Source: Atopsyche davidsoni
Taxonomy: Eukaryota; Arthropoda; Insecta; Trichoptera; Hydrobiosidae
NCBI GenBank assembly: GCA_022113835.1
Contig: JAILWY010000009.1
Span: 18,452,001-18,516,000 of the forward strand
DNA length: 64,000 nt
Direction of reading: 5' to 3'
Shown: positions 12,977 to 31,383 of the stretch, piece by piece
Position numbering within the stretch: position 1 is the first letter of the stretch
Layout of the letters: the number at the start of each line of letters is the position of its first letter
Made by a program: the position numbers and the translations under genes
Notes under the pieces: model-generated
Database searches by the model: none
Seen by the model: the letters and a program-made list of their open reading frames with translations, nothing else
Told to the model about the DNA's origin: nothing

Positions 12977-13105
12977 TTCTTCGTCAAGTGCCTCTCCTCA
13001 GAGGAGGTTGGCGATCATTTCTATATACTCATGCTGGATTAGTGTTCATGGTTTTCTAAGGGGAAAATAGTGTAGTGGGTCCCCGGGTCCTTCTACACCG
13101 CAGTT
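12975..13105 (+). repeat. Interspersed repeat next to (AT)n, copy 1
   Basis: This begins with cttcttcgtcaagtgcctct and contains cctctcctcagaggaggtt (a short stem), atactcatgctg, gtgttcatggtt and gggtcccc, then ccttctacac. The same order of blocks occurs at 17175-17296, and part of it occurs inverted at about 23255-23315. It is probably a SINE- or LINE-tail-like family of unknown name. Confidence 0.7.
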
Positions 13106-14059
13106 TTATATTGGAATGAAATGTTTGCGTATTGCTGCTGCCCAATAGCATTATTATATAATCCTTTCCTTACAAAGCTCTGGCGTTTATATCCGATACT
13201 CCTTCTGCAGAAATAGTAGCAGGACTCACCCCCTCGACATGGTACTTCCAGAGCACATCCCTCCACAATCATCCCAAGTCCACTACTACATTACCGGTCC
13301 TTTACACACACTCAGGGTACAGAATGGCAGCCATGCGCAAGCAACAGAGTGGGAAGAGTAGGGAGGGTATATATACGTGGTGAGCTTCGTCTAATTTTGA
13401 TCAGTGTTCCAACGTTTCGGTTCCAGTATTGGTAAAAAACAAATCCGTCATTGAACTTATCTAAAAACAATTATTATTTCCGTTTTAAACACCACTGGCA
13501 TAGTGACTGAGTTCTTGCCCGGTTGGTGATATGAATGGCCGCTGGCAATGTTCACACTCCGCGTATCGAATGACTTGTTTTCGAAACATCAACGGCCTTT
13601 GCATCTCTCTCGCTTTTTTATTATTTCACATTAAATTAGTATCAATATCCCCAATGATAAATATCGTTACATATTTATGAAACACTCGTAGTATTTTATC
13701 TCACTCCGGCTCGAGGACATATTAGAAAATATAACGGTAAACCGCAGGCTAATTAATTACTGACGGCGACTGAAGTAGACAGAGCTAATACAAAATTAAT
13801 ACTATCCCTTAACCTTTCTCGTCGGATCAATTGTAGGTGCAACACCCTCATTAATGTTATATTTATTTTTAAATACCTCTCACTACCACTGGTCGCTTTT
13901 GATTTGATATACTTTCTTAACTGTAGTAATATATGTCACTTAACTGAAGGGCCACCAATATTGACTTCACACGACTAACTGCTGAACAAAAGAATTCGAT
14001 TACATAAAAATCATCACTTTAAAAAAAAAAATGTATCGCAAAAGTGTATGTAAATTGGT

Positions 14060-14125
14060 TGGCTTGTTGGCTCGGTGGTTAGACCGCACACTCTTGGTCG
14101 GGAGGTCCCCGATTTGGTGTCATTG
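14060..14125 (+). repeat. tRNA-like SINE head fragment (tentative)
   Basis: The word tggctcggtggttagaccgc resembles a tRNA A-box region, and ggaggtccccgattt lies at the expected distance for a degenerate B-box region. The rest of a tRNA fold is not convincing, so this looks like a remnant of a tRNA-derived SINE, not a functional tRNA gene. Confidence 0.35.
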
Positions 14126-14287
14126 ACCTCACGCTTGTTTCAGTTTGGTCAAATTCACTGCAGCGGGGTTCAGTTTCTTCTCCATTATGACTCGTTATTC
14201 TTTATCTGTAATCGTTTTAGTTACAGCCACACAATATTACGCAACAGCCACGTATGTTTAATCCCCGTTTGTCGTTTTCTGTTTCAG

Positions 14288-18909
<4,622 letters not shown>

Positions 18910-21600
18910 CTTCTGCTCTTTTGGTTTTATAATATCTGACTAACCTTCCACTAACAGCAAAGTAATTTTGAATGACAACCAGCTAATCAAAATAATCTTT
19001 ATTTAATTCTGTACAAATTAAAGTTTTACTGCTGTATTATTTATATTATACATACAATACATATCACTCTAAGAAAGTAACTACCTAAAAATTATTTAAT
19101 ATCATCAAATGCTTAAGCTTTATTTATATCATAACTATCTGTCTTTATTTTAGTAATTTTAACATTTTTACTAAAATAGCATATTTAAATCTAAAAACTT
19201 TACACAAACATACATAGATATGTAATTATCCGATTGGTGTTAGTATTCACCTGTATTTATGCAATCAACAGTCATATAATTATTAGACCAAATATCAAAC
19301 CAAACATAAACTAAATGCTTCCAATAAAAAAAATATATATCTAAAATTCACTAGTAATTACTACTGATTATTAATATAAGTCACAAAAAAAAACTCTTTT
19401 TCTTTCAAATTAAATAAATTGCAAAACCTGAAAAATGTTTTTTTATAAATTTTGCCATTAAGTACATATTGTGTTGCTGCGTCATTAAAGCATTATGAAT
19501 ATTAAAATATATAATCTCATTTACATGTATATAAATAACATTTACAAATATTTAATTTCTAAAAATATAGCACAAAAAATTTATGAAAAAACAAATATAA
19601 TGTAAAAACCATAGTAAAGACAATGAATTATTGTTTAAAAAAGTTTGATTGTAATATTATCAAATTAATTTAAAAAAAAAAAAACAGTATAGTGCAAAAG
19701 GAAGTAGAGAACTTCTTATGAAAATCCAATGTACTTACTATTTAACAACATTATCACGAAAGTCCGGTCTCACTGGCTGCATCGACAAGCGAAAGGTGGG
19801 CGATAAGCTAAGGTAGTAAATTCTTCACTTTTATTATAATTCATAGTATTTTCTCTTTATGCTAGATTTTTTGTTTGAAACCAAATCAAGGTTGAAATTA
19901 GATTCAGATTGTAATTATTTCTGGATTGTTCAGTTTCTCAAATTCAGATTGTAATCATCAAACTTTAAAAACCATTCTGAGCCATGTTATCGCAACAGTG
20001 AACATCTATGAATTTACAGTTTTCCATTATGAACTCCACCGGTGTAACTTCTGGCGCATATTATTATAAAATAAATACTTTCAATTCACAAAGAATACTT
20101 AAGTTTGATATGTGTTCGATTGCTAATGGACATTTCTCAGTCATATGTCAATCCAAGTATCGATACTCAATTAAATTAAAGAAAATATTTATTTTATAAT
20201 AACAATACAAGCTCATTACCTACTTTTGTGGATAATATCAAATACTTATATTTGTTAATTTGTTACAAAAATCATCCAAAAATTATAAGTATTTGTAAAT
20301 AATGAGAAAAAAAATAATACATAAATAATTGTACTGATGACACATACGATATTGTTAGCTTTCCTAATGATTTTTTTCAGAGCCTGGTGAGATTTTTTGT
20401 AGATTCAATGCCTAAAACAAATTAGATATTAATTTTCCCATGTAAATAAAATTCACGTTTTCAATATATTCATATGATTAACTGTAAAAATACTGTACAT
20501 AAAGGCATTTAAGACACTTAAACAAACTATTAATGTAAACTTAAAGTTATGTGATAATGTGTGATGAACTTTAGCTTTTAATTTATTTGTAAGCGTGTTT
20601 CCTAATATAACAGATTTAGATTATTATTATTTATGTAATTTTTTTATTAGATATAATATGCCAAGAATAGAAAATAAGAAAAATTTTAATTTAACTAATA
20701 ATATAAAAACATACATATTACTAACCACCTATCTTTCTTCATAATAACATTTCATGATAATTTTAATATTACTACTAATATTAAATAATAAGACACTTTT
20801 GTGTAAATCCATTTTTTATTATAAAAACAAGACAATTATTTACATGTATTAATTTATTATTATGATTACTCTTAAGTATGTCATTATTTTGATTTGTAAA
20901 ATAAATTATTAACACTCGTTTAAGTTTTGTCTGTTATTTACTAAGTAAATATTTATACTTTGTTGAACTGATTATTATCAAAGATATTGTCAAAAATAAA
21001 TACTATGGTGTATTTCAATAAAATTATTGTGTAAAAATGTCAACTTGATATTGATTATTATTTAACCCCCTTATTTCCTTATAAATGAATACTCAATACC
21101 TTTAATTTTCTTAATCAAAGCCTGGATTTCTGACTTGAAAGTGAGCTAAACCAAACTAAAAGATAACTGTTTCAATGAAAAAATTAAAACTAGTGAGTCC
21201 TATGTTTTTATTTGTTATGTCAATTTTTGCTTCAAAGAGGCAATCTCTAAACCATTTTTTCTTAAAATTAAGTACTACAAAATAAATCAAATATATTGCA
21301 AAATTTATATATTCCATCGTACTCATTCTACATGATCCAACAGATAAAATCAACTATGTTCAGTAGCATGGGTGATGATGATTCACAATTTATTAAAGAG
21401 CTCTTAATTATGAAAAATGTGATTATTGAATCACATTTTTTATTCAATCCTCTTACGCATATGGAATGTGTAAATTATAGTTTGCGTTAATGTGCAAATA
21501 ATTTAAATTATAATTTTTCTATAAAAGTAAGCTTTCAACAATAGATTTTTTTTTAATTATTTACATGGGATTCATACTCCATGTTTCGATTTCCTTCATC
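18910..21600. other. GPCR 3' UTR and convergent spacer
   Basis: Very AT-rich DNA between the stop codon of the GPCR (+) and the stop codon of the galactosyltransferase-like gene (-). Many AATAAA-like signals occur, so the end of the GPCR transcript cannot be fixed by eye. No further coding exon was recognised on either strand. Confidence 0.5.
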
Positions 21601-24010
21601 TCAAAGTTTAAACATATTTACAATAGGATTTCCTTTTTCAATTGGTCCAGAATTTTTGAGACTAACACAGGTATCCTTCAACGGCCGATCGTGAGGCCTT
21701 TGAGAACAACGCTTAGCTGAACAATCTTGAAGGGCATTTACAAATTTCACAAGCAAATTATTATTTCCTCCGTTAGGCCCCACAGAGAATTCACAAGTTA
21801 TATTCTTAGTTATCATATCATTAATACAACAATCTAATAACTCATAGTATTCTAAATAAAAATTCTTATATCTTATATTGGTCAACTGAATTCCAACATG
21901 AGATACTAATATACCTGTCACAAATACGTCATCTATCCAAAAGTATGGAGTTTCAATTGCGTCTATGACAAGTCTTCTAGCAGTTTCTGGTGTTGTTATA
22001 TACATCCATCCAGATACAAATGGAGGATAATATGACTTGGAAAATTCGTGATAAGATACGAACCATTTATTGATTGGATCTCGTTTCGGTTTCATTCCAC
22101 TCATCACATATCCAAGAAGAAAGTCATCTGCCTTTTTAATCTCAAGTTTATCAACATAGTTTAAAATGCTCTGTAAATTAAATACAATGTCATCATCCAT
22201 TTTGAAAACAAACTTTGCATTTGGACAATAGCTAAAAGTCCAACGTAGACCCATAATGTGTTTGTATGTCAAATTTCTATATGCTTCTATGAAGTCCCCC
22301 TGGATGATATCATCGAAACGATTACACTCATTGACTATGGATTCTTGGGACATTACAAACCTATAAAATAACATGTTTGTTTTAATAAGAACATTAGAAC
22401 ATAAAAATTGCCAGTTAGAAATGATCTTACTTATCTACTGGAGATGCTTTTGCTAATAGAAAGATTCTCTTAATGCCAAGATCTTCAAGGATTCGTTTTG
22501 GATAAGCTCTTCTATGAGTACTACGTAATTCCACATGTCCAATATAAGATGTGACAACCATGATAACTTTGTGGTGCACTAAAATATACATCATTGTTGA
22601 AAATATTAGGCTATAAATATTTATATTTTTGATATTAAAAATTAATATATCATTTGAAGAAAAGTAAGAATAGCGTCTCTTATACAAATTCACATATTTT
22701 ATAGTCATTAGAATAAATTAGTGTGATTTAAAGCTTATAAACTCAATGCCAAAGCAACCAGTGTTAGTATACATTGCAATTTTTATTCATAGGAATGATT
22801 ATCTCCTCCAATTGTGAATATATCACGCTGCTGGAAAAATAAATAATCTAAATAAGAATAAAAATTGTGAAGAACAAATAGTTCTATACATTCAGCAAAT
22901 CCATGCAGATTTTGGATTCAATTGGTAGTTCTTAGATTTACCTAAAAATTGTACATTTTAACGTACAATTTTACAAGATAAAGTATAATATTAAAATAAA
23001 TTACGTCTGTTCTTTTTACTTTTTAAACTTACAACATTTTCTCCGAATAGCATCTCCCCATCATCTGGTAGTCATACTTTAAAGAACTCATGCAATTTTA
23101 TTTTCTTTATATTTCAATAACCCCAAATAAAAACAATGAATCTTTAATAAATAAATACAAAATATCTATAAGAGATAGAGAAGAAATGAAGATTTCCTAT
23201 TTCACAAATACTCTTCAAAAAATTTTATACTCTAAAGGCCTACACATACATTATATATTCTATGAAATGGTCACCAACCTCCTATGCGGAGAGGCACCAG
23301 GAGAAGAAAGGCCTACACATACATCACAACACGACTGACAACCGACCAAGAAAATGGCAAAGAAATTCCTTTGTACAAAAAAAATTAACCAACACAATAT
23401 ATTGCTGCGTGTAGAGCGTCATACTCATCACATATTCAAGAATGAACAAAAAAATATACATAATTATTTCTACTTATGAATACCACACCCTTTGTTAAAA
23501 ATTGCCAATAGAAGAAATTAGGGTTGAATTTTAGTAATAATTTCTTTCAGATTTTGTCTGCCTCTCATTGTGTTTTCCTATTCTCCAATTTTATTTTATT
23601 CAATGTTGCACCATAAATTACCATAACCAAAGAATAAGTAGAATGAAGACAGATAATACAGAATAAACCCAAGAATGGACAGATTGCGTTTCATTAAAAT
23701 ACCATCATGCCACACAAGCAATAGATGTGATTAAAGTATAATCAAAATCTAAAGGATTAACAATGCAAATCTGACACATATTTATATATTTAAAGCATTT
23801 AAACTGCTTATCAGCACACCTACTTTTACAAGACGCACTAGTCAACACATGTTTAAAATCATAAATGTTTCTAAAAGATGAAGATATTACGGGTAAATAA
23901 TCTCGAATTTCACTTTGATTTTTAAGTTTTGTATTACTAGAACTCCAAAAAAAATACAAAGTCACAAGAATTATTGATACTAAAGTATATCCGAGAAAAT
24001 TTGACTTCAT
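21601..24010 (-). CDS. Beta-1,3-galactosyltransferase-like type II membrane glycosyltransferase
   Basis: Minus-strand exons: about 24010-23716, 22578-22431 and 22360-21601, coding for about 400 residues. Exon 1 starts MKSNFLGYTLVSIILVTLYF, a single N-terminal signal anchor as in Golgi type II enzymes; a Met seven codons upstream (24031) is an alternative start. The GT31 domain begins in exon 2 (VIMVVTSYIGHVELRSTHRR). Exon 3 holds the DxD-type metal/UDP-sugar site KMDDDIVF, YPPFVSGWMY and FWIDDVFVTGIL, all hallmarks of the B3GalT family. Several Cys in the stem and C-terminal tail suggest disulphides. The exon 1 donor (gtgtgg) is weak and tentative, although the phase fits. Donor substrate (Gal or GlcNAc) and acceptor cannot be told. 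It is head-to-head with the ABHD gene. Confidence 0.85.
23255..23315 (-). repeat. Interspersed repeat, copy 3 (partial, inverted)
   Basis: The reverse complement gives cttctcctggtgcctctccg followed by ataggaggttggtgaccatt, matching the 5' part of the repeats at 12975 and 17175. It lies in the large intron of the galactosyltransferase-like gene. Confidence 0.6.
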
Positions 24011-24031
24011 ATTTGCAAAATAAAATAGCAA

Positions 24032-25072
24032 GATATTAATTTCAACAAATTATCCAAATCCGTCGTGACATCATTTTAAGCATTATAACAATGTAATATA
24101 ACATGGTTCGACAAATTTTGGATCAGTTAGTAAGCATGAATGTCAATCTTGTATCCGCGGCCAGCGACAGAGACGTCAGCGAGCGAAAGAGACGACAGCG
24201 GGCGACAGAGACGGTAGCAGGCGCCTCGTAGAGGGTGTACTTTTGATAATATCGATAGCATCCAACTAAAACCTACCGATAAAGGAAATCTTTACTTAAA
24301 ATAACAAAAAATGCACTTAGTAAAAATTTAATGAAAAATTAGGAAAATGCTGAAATCACAAACAACAATCCATCAATTGGCTATTGAGCCTTATTATATA
24401 GTATTATACCTAATCATATTTTTTTCAGTCCATCTTACTAAATACAATCTAATTACTCTTGACATTCGATTCACTTGGTCTGATAGATCAGAAATTAGTG
24501 ATTACAGATTTATTATTATTTATTAAATTCGTGTCAAATTAAAAATAGTTGTATCATTATATGGTTTTGACACTCTCCGTTACATTTTTTAAAATATGAA
24601 CAATTGAATTTATAATCAACTGCTTGATTAGATTTATTTTACATTTAAGTTATTATGTCATTTAAAACCCATGAACGGCATCATATGACGTAATTAAATA
24701 CAACTTTAGCAAATAGTATGTGACAGTAAAATATGATAAGAAGATAATGATGGGTGCTTAAATACAATTAAATATTTAACATCAAATATTATTTTCTATG
24801 TACGTTATCAGTCTCATTACTATATTTTCATTGTAGTATAATATAAATTTTTAACAACGTCGATAATGAATAATGGTCAACGTGCCATTGTTTCTTATTA
24901 CAGCAACACTTCTTTGACGTTTATCTCATTTTAAGTTTGCCTATCTAATTTGTCAGATATGTTTTGGCCTTGTATTTTGGCGAATTGTGGAGGAGGCGGT
25001 ATTAATCACGGGCCCGATGCAGTACGTCGGTATTAGTCTATCGTATAAGTTCAGTAACAATTGCAATATTTA
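24032..25072. promoter_or_regulatory. Divergent intergenic region between B3GalT-like (-) and ABHD (+)
   Basis: About 1 kb separates the two start codons, and both promoters are expected here. A GC-rich patch at 24155-24230 contains three tandem units of about 20 bases (gcgacagagacg at 24163, gcgaaagagacg at 24182, gcgacagagacgg at 24202). No TATA box or initiator can be assigned with confidence. Confidence 0.4.
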
Positions 25073-28000
25073 ATGATGTCCAAAATTATTGACGTGCTTC
25101 AAGAGCTTCCCAGAGAATATGTCATCGGATTATCGATAGCAGCTTTCACTACCTATTATCTTGTAGAAGTAGTAAAGGTAAGCATTGAACTGTACTATTA
25201 TAGAGTGTCATATTTTATTAGTTTGCCCTCTGTTCATTACATAGTAAAAACTATTACATTTAACGACAGTAAAAAATACTGCGCATTCACGCGCCCGCTT
25301 ATTCTAACATGCTGTATAGTTTTGAAAATCAACTATAGTTACTTTATTACTTAATTATCCATTGTGTTTTATTTCGGCCTCTAATTATTAATGACACATT
25401 AATGCTAATATTTTTTATTATTGAAATTTATTTTTTTAATACTCAACCCTAATGCTTTTACTTCTAGAAACTACGCGCGGAAACTTATTTATTTGTTTAA
25501 ATTAAAAAAGTTTAGCAAAATTCTAAATTTTTTTGTTTTTCAGCACCCTACGTTAGTTTGCCGGCAAGGCCCCTACCGAAAGTTCCTTCAAAATAATGTT
25601 CCACTACTGGGAGAAAAATATTGGCCCACCCTATGGTGCTTTGAGTCCCGCTTGCAAACTGTATTCGCTAGTATATTACGAACCTCCATGCTACCAGATA
25701 TAAAATATAAAAGGTATGTTATCTATTATGTATACTTATATATTTATGAAGTTTAACTGTGATGTTTGGCATGCAAATCATAAGATATATCTATATTAAA
25801 AATTCATTCCACAACAACAATCAAACACTTATCTTCAAACAATAGCTTCAAACCAACGCTACCTTCTAATCTTTCCGTTCATGTCATTGAAACATTGAAC
25901 AATCCCTGTACTATGAATTTTTTTATAATGAATAAGTCAAGATAAGAGTCAAGACATGAACTCTTAAATATATATTTATATAATCATGTACCACCTATGT
26001 TGATATTTAAAATATTACAAAGATTTAATTGTTTAATATAAAAATAAAGTAAAAATAAAAATATAATGATGGTGAATTATAAGAAATATTTATATTTTTG
26101 ATAACATTATATTTTATCCTAACATGTGGTATGGAAACATTATGATTTTAATGAAATTTTGTTATTCAACTCAAATATTTAAAAATTATTATCTTATGAT
26201 TAACAATGTGATAAGACAATGAAAAATAAAATGATCTAGCATAAGATTATTTTCCAAGTATTACTCATACTCGAACTGCATCTGAAAGTCATAAAAAGTT
26301 ATCAGTTCATTATTATTCATTATAAACTATATATACTTTATACTTCATTATATACTTTTTTTTAGGGAAATATTAAAGTTATCAGATGGTGGGGAAGTGG
26401 CATTAGATTGGATGGATGAGGGTTGTGAAGTTGAGAGTCCTATTGTCATCATCTTACCAGGACTCACGGGGGCATCTCAAGCCGAATACATCAAATGCCT
26501 GGTTAACGGAGCCCTCACTATCGGTGTACGCACTGTCATTTTCAACAACCGCGGTCTCGGAGGTCTCAAATTAAAGGTGTTGCTTTATAATTTTAAACAA
26601 TAATAAAAGATATAGTTAGACCCCTTTATCTAATTGTAATATGTTTATATAACATTGCATCTACAGACTCCCAGACTATATTGTGCAGCAAACTACGAAG
26701 ATCTCTCCGAAGTAGTAAACTACGTCCGTCAGACCCACCCTAATGCATTATTGGCAGCTACTGGAATATCCATGGGGGGCCTGATTCTAGGAAATTATTT
26801 AGCAGCAGAAGGAAAAGACTGCAACGTAACCGCTGCCATGATCATATCTGTACCTTGGAATGTATTTAAAGGTATAGATAAATTTCAAATAACGTTTTTT
26901 TTCTTCTGGTTGCTTCTTAAAAGTATAGTGTATTTCCATACCTGTGAGATATTCAGTTTTGATTTTCTGGTTTCCAGTGTTACTCATTTTGTAGATAATC
27001 CCACCTCATGGATCCGCATTGTTTTTCTCCTAGTGTACTTCTAGGTGACCACTCAATACCGTGGTTAAGTTACGCTTACCCATTCTTCATGTGACTGCCC
27101 TTAAAATATACCTAATAAAATATATATTTTATCTTTAACCTTTCAGGATGTGAAAGTATTGAAAAGCCATATTTGAACAATTTTCTATGTAGACATTTGG
27201 CAGGCTCCCTTATTCGAACACTTGAAAAGTGCGAGCCTCTTAAAGAAGCTAAGGTACAAAATAGCTCTATGCATTGGATTCATGCTTCTTCAAAAACCTT
27301 CACATACATCTCTTAATTTTTCTAAATAATTTATAATGACTGTGTCTTGTCCTTTTTCTTAAATTTACAATTATAAAATAGCAATGTGTACCATTTAGAT
27401 CTTGTCTGCAAAAGTAAAATCAAGCCTTAAGAAAATTCCAGCTATTGAAAGTAATGTCTCAATTCCACTAACTTTGATAATACAACAGACATGCTGGATA
27501 AGCATAAAATATAAAGTTATCTACATTTTTGTTTAAGAAAGTTTAATACATGAATTATTCAATCGTTCATACTATTTAGTCGCCTATTATGTTCTTGAAT
27601 GTATTTGTAAATGAAATTTTATTAACATTCAAAAGGTATTAAATGTCCTCATTGCCCGCTTATTACACCAATATTTGAGCACTTGCTTTTCCCCGTATTT
27701 GCTTTGTGCTTACCATTGTGGTTTTTTTATTATCATATAACATTTTAGCTATCCTAAAATTTGAACGCTACTAATTAATCAACTTGCATTCTAACAGTGA
27801 AAACACAGAAAAATAAAGATGAAGATTATGGCTTTCTACCGCTATTAGAAGAGGGAACCCTGTGTAAATTTCCATAAAAGCTCATTATGCACCTTATGGC
27901 CTTGATATTTAATTGCATGAAAAGAATTGCATCGTGCATATACATTATCACTTTTTTGGAAAAGTTTTAAATTTCAACTGCAATAAAATCAAACTATATC

Positions 28001-29847
28001 CTTAGGCAGTCTTGCATTTTAGAAAATGTTAGTTAAAATGGTAATTTTTAATCAGAATCTAAACTGACTAAACATATCTTTAAATAAGTTGAGAAAACAC
28101 ACAACTTTTAACATATATTATTATCAAACACCAGTGATAATGTGTTCAGCGGGAATACTCATTAAACCAGCGACTGGGCTATCCGACTTGAAATTTTACT
28201 TACCAAACAACAAAATCATCATATTTTGTAAAATTATATTTTAATTTAAAATTAAATTAATTAAGAGTGATTGTTTCTAAAGTGTTTTCCTGAAAGAAAA
28301 AAGGAGATTTATTACCCAGGGGGGAACTGTCACTATTGTGTTTCCTTCACATTCTGTGTTTCTCCGATGTCCCATGAATCCCCAACATGGGCCGGACCAC
28401 ACTAACATAAACTGTACATTACTTGACTGCATTTTTTTTTACTGTGGTTACATATAAGTACAGATATAAAACATTTGTTGACAAGTGGTAGCTCTATTGT
28501 CACGTACAATTGAATATAATCATCTATTTTCTGAACGCACCCAGAATGATTCTAAAATGAAAGCAGAAGCTTTTAAGAACGAAATGTCATTGTGACATCC
28601 TAAGAAAGAAATAATTTGACTTGAACATTAAAAATGCATTTTATCTAGAAACAAATAGAACATAGCAACACTTTAAATAATATTTGTCAATTAAAATTTC
28701 ATTTTAATAAAAATGTAGAAACTTATGTTTTTTTTTTGATAGTTTCAAACAAATTAGTTGTGTCTATTAACTTATTGCTAGCTATCTAATCTATCATATT
28801 CAAGAAAATCTCACAATATTCATAATTGCCTGTGAAAACACTTCGGTTAAATTTCAAATAATTAGCACAAAATAATAGATATTATAATTCAAATGCACTT
28901 AATTGAGTTATATTGCTATTTTGATTCGATCCGAAACAATTTTAATAACATGACTATAAAATGAATCTCTATATCAGGGTACGTGGGATTTTGATGAAGT
29001 AATGCAAAGTAAAACTGTACGAGAATTTGATGCAACTTTCACAAGTAAACACTTCGGGTACAAAGATGTAGAGGATTACTATAGAGCGGCAACCATACAT
29101 GACAAACTACACAAGATACCTGTACCTGTATTATGTCTTAGTGCAGCTGATGATCCATTTCAGCCATTAGAAGGTGAGTTTGTCCTTCAAATTAATTTCT
29201 TTTCAATAAATCTCTATTATGCTACAACCGAATTTTAATGAGTAATCATATTTTAATAACTATTAATACATGCGTATATTTATTTTTTACATTGACCAAA
29301 AAAAATTTTTACTACAAAAGAAACCACCTCTTGAAAAGGTATTACAGATTTTAAACCACAAATGAAGATAGTTCATTATTCATCTTGAAGAATGATGGTA
29401 GCACTGTAAAATGCTTATAAGTGTACATGCCTCGTGACCTCATCTAATAATATAAAAGGGGGTACATGAAAATAATCTTCTTGCTGAACTTTTGACACGG
29501 ATAATGTTTCAACACATTTATATTATTTTAATCTGACCTAACACAGATCAACGGTATCTTAAAAACTATAGATATTATATAATTTCGTTTTTAAATTTTA
29601 ATTGAAATTACTACCGAAGAAGTAACAATTGCATCCAATTATCAATATTTTAGCTATTCCAGTGAACGAGGCCAGCGAGTCGGAGCATGTGGCCATAGTC
29701 ATAACAGCGCGAGGCGGCCACATCGGCTTTATGGAAGGCCTGTGGCCTGGAGAGGCGAGGGACCAGTACATGTCACGACTGTTCTCACAGTACTTTAAGG
29801 CCATCTTTAGAGATGGAACGAGCTTTGAAACCAAACTTCCAGAATAA
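25073..29847 (+). CDS. ABHD3: ABHD1/3-type alpha/beta hydrolase (phospholipase ABHD3-like)
   Basis: Seven exons: 25073-25177, 25544-25713, 26366-26576, 26667-26871, 27147-27253, 28978-29173 and 29654-29847. All have GT-AG ends and consistent phase, giving 395 residues (human ABHD3 has about 409). The N-terminal hydrophobic helix (YVIGLSIAAFTTYYLVEVV) is a membrane anchor. The fold begins with VIILPGLTGAS and the oxyanion strand TVIFNNRGLGG. The nucleophile is Ser197 in GISMGG, the acid is Asp324/325 in AADDPFQP, and the base is His354 in ARGGHIGFMEG. ABHD1/3 relatives act on phospholipids at membranes (ABHD3 cleaves medium-chain phosphatidylcholines) and correspond to bacterial YheT; the substrate here is inferred only. 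ABHD1 and ABHD3 cannot be separated by eye. A second in-frame ATG directly follows the first. Confidence 0.93.
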
Positions 29848-30768
29848 TAATTCTCTATTGAGATTAATGTTATAGATATGCACAATCATAGTTTTATTAT
29901 GTTATAAATTTATACATATCTAATAATTGTTATAGCAGTTATCTGCACCAAATTCCTTGTCACGTGCCTTAACTTGTTTTTACATTCGAATAATAAAGTA
30001 TACAATTTTTAATACTCTGTTTTATATTTTAAAATAAGATACCCAAATACCTGTGGGAATTTTTATTAGTATCAAAAAGTTTTTTTTTTTACAGTGAATT
30101 TGTCATCTGTTTATCTTACAATGAAAAAACTACACATTGCATGAACAACCCACAATAATAATATTGTGATTATTTTCACAAATAGGTATATGCCGAACAT
30201 ATTTTTTACAAGTTCACATTAAATAAATGCATTTTATTCAACCAACAGCTCTTAAATAAACAGAGATGCTGCAGTAGTTGTGCAAAAGCTGTTAACATCC
30301 ACCTTGCAGTCAGTCCATCCGTACTTGCATCTTCGTGCTCAACACACCCACACTCCTGCATTCCTTTAATGTCCATCCATCGATACAGAATATGATTTGT
30401 ACAGAACTACACGACAACGATCAAGACTCGGACAATACTACAGTTTAAGCTCCAATAATCATAGGTACACTGAAGATGCAATCATAAACAGACTTTAAAC
30501 ATAAAATAATTTCATTCATAAATAAATACACTAGTAAGTTTAGTGCAACAATAAAGAAAGTTCCACTTTTCACATCACTCGACCGCTGCCCTCCCGTGTG
30601 CTTTGAGCATTTTCCCAATCACAAAATACTATCTATTTTTATGTCAATTAAAATAAGAAAATTTCTAAAGAAATATAATAATAAAAAAAACATATGAACA
30701 TAAAAATATATTTAATGAGGATATGATATTGGAGGGAAACACATTGACAAGAGAGTATAGCGGCACTG
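29848..30768. other. Convergent spacer: ABHD 3' UTR and ZNF706 3' UTR
   Basis: A poly(A) signal AATAAA at 29992-29997 lies about 145 bases after the ABHD stop. The rest is AT-rich and should include the ZNF706 3' UTR on the minus strand. No additional gene was seen. Confidence 0.6.
29992..29997 (+). terminator. ABHD polyadenylation signal
   Basis: A canonical AATAAA follows a TG-rich stretch about 145 bases after the stop codon, a plausible 3' end for this transcript. Confidence 0.55.
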
Positions 30769-31383
30769 TTAGATGCCTTTTAGTTCTTCAGGCAAATCAT
30801 TTTTTGGATGTTTGTTCTCATAGTGTTGTTTATAGGTCTTCGGATCTGGCATCTGGGCCTGCAAGTAAACAGCCATTAGTTAGTCATACAATTAGTTCTC
30901 ACGTACCTAGCAAAATAAACATTAAAACTTAATTTCATAGATAATGCATTTTCATCTATATTTATCAAAAATACTAGTAATTTTATTTGTTTTCAATAAT
31001 TCTTCTGCATCGTGACCCCAGTAAATTACCCAGACATTGGGAGATGCAATATTAAAACCTGCATTAACCTGACTAACAATGTTTAAGTCAAGGAGTTATT
31101 TAATATTGTAATTTTTTGAAGATTTAACATTTTTACAAATTACAGAAAATGTAAAATCTCGTTGATTAAAGAATATGTGTGGCTGACACGGGACTACTAG
31201 TAATAATATACACTATCATAAGCAAGAAAACGCACTAACCTTGCATACAGTACAAACGTGGACAAGAGCTTTCTGTGCCGCTTTCTTCTGATCATTTGCA
31301 CTGTGCCCCTGCTGCTTTTTCAATTTGGAACTCTTTTCTGCTGCTTTTGCCTGTGACTGGAGCTTTTGCTGTCCTCGTGCCAT
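30769..31383 (-). CDS. ZNF706: ZNF706-like small C2H2 zinc-finger protein
   Basis: Two minus-strand exons, 31383-31240 (48 codons) and 30858-30769 (29 codons plus stop), join in phase 0 to give 77 residues (human ZNF706 has 76). The N-terminus MARGQQKLQSQ is the conserved start of this 4F5/SERF-like family and is followed by a Lys/Gln-rich basic stretch. The single finger is split by the intron: CTVCK in exon 1, then QMPDPKTYKQHYENKHP in exon 2, giving C-x2-C...H-x4-H. The end, LPEELKGI, matches the LPPEL region of the family. ZNF706 is a tiny conserved protein linked to control of stem-cell exit and to translation/aggregation; its function in insects is not known to me. Confidence 0.93.

Larger units (their letters stand above)
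10031..14287. other. No recognised exon; upstream or intronic region of the GPCR gene
   Basis: The downstream GPCR exons need earlier exons encoding the ectodomain and TM1-4. I looked for those here and found none, so they lie further left or outside the window. The stretch holds a foldback MITE (10781-10986), a strong inverted repeat (11467-11510), an (AT)n run with an adjacent interspersed repeat (12936-13105), and a tRNA-like SINE head fragment (about 14060-14125). Confidence 0.5.
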
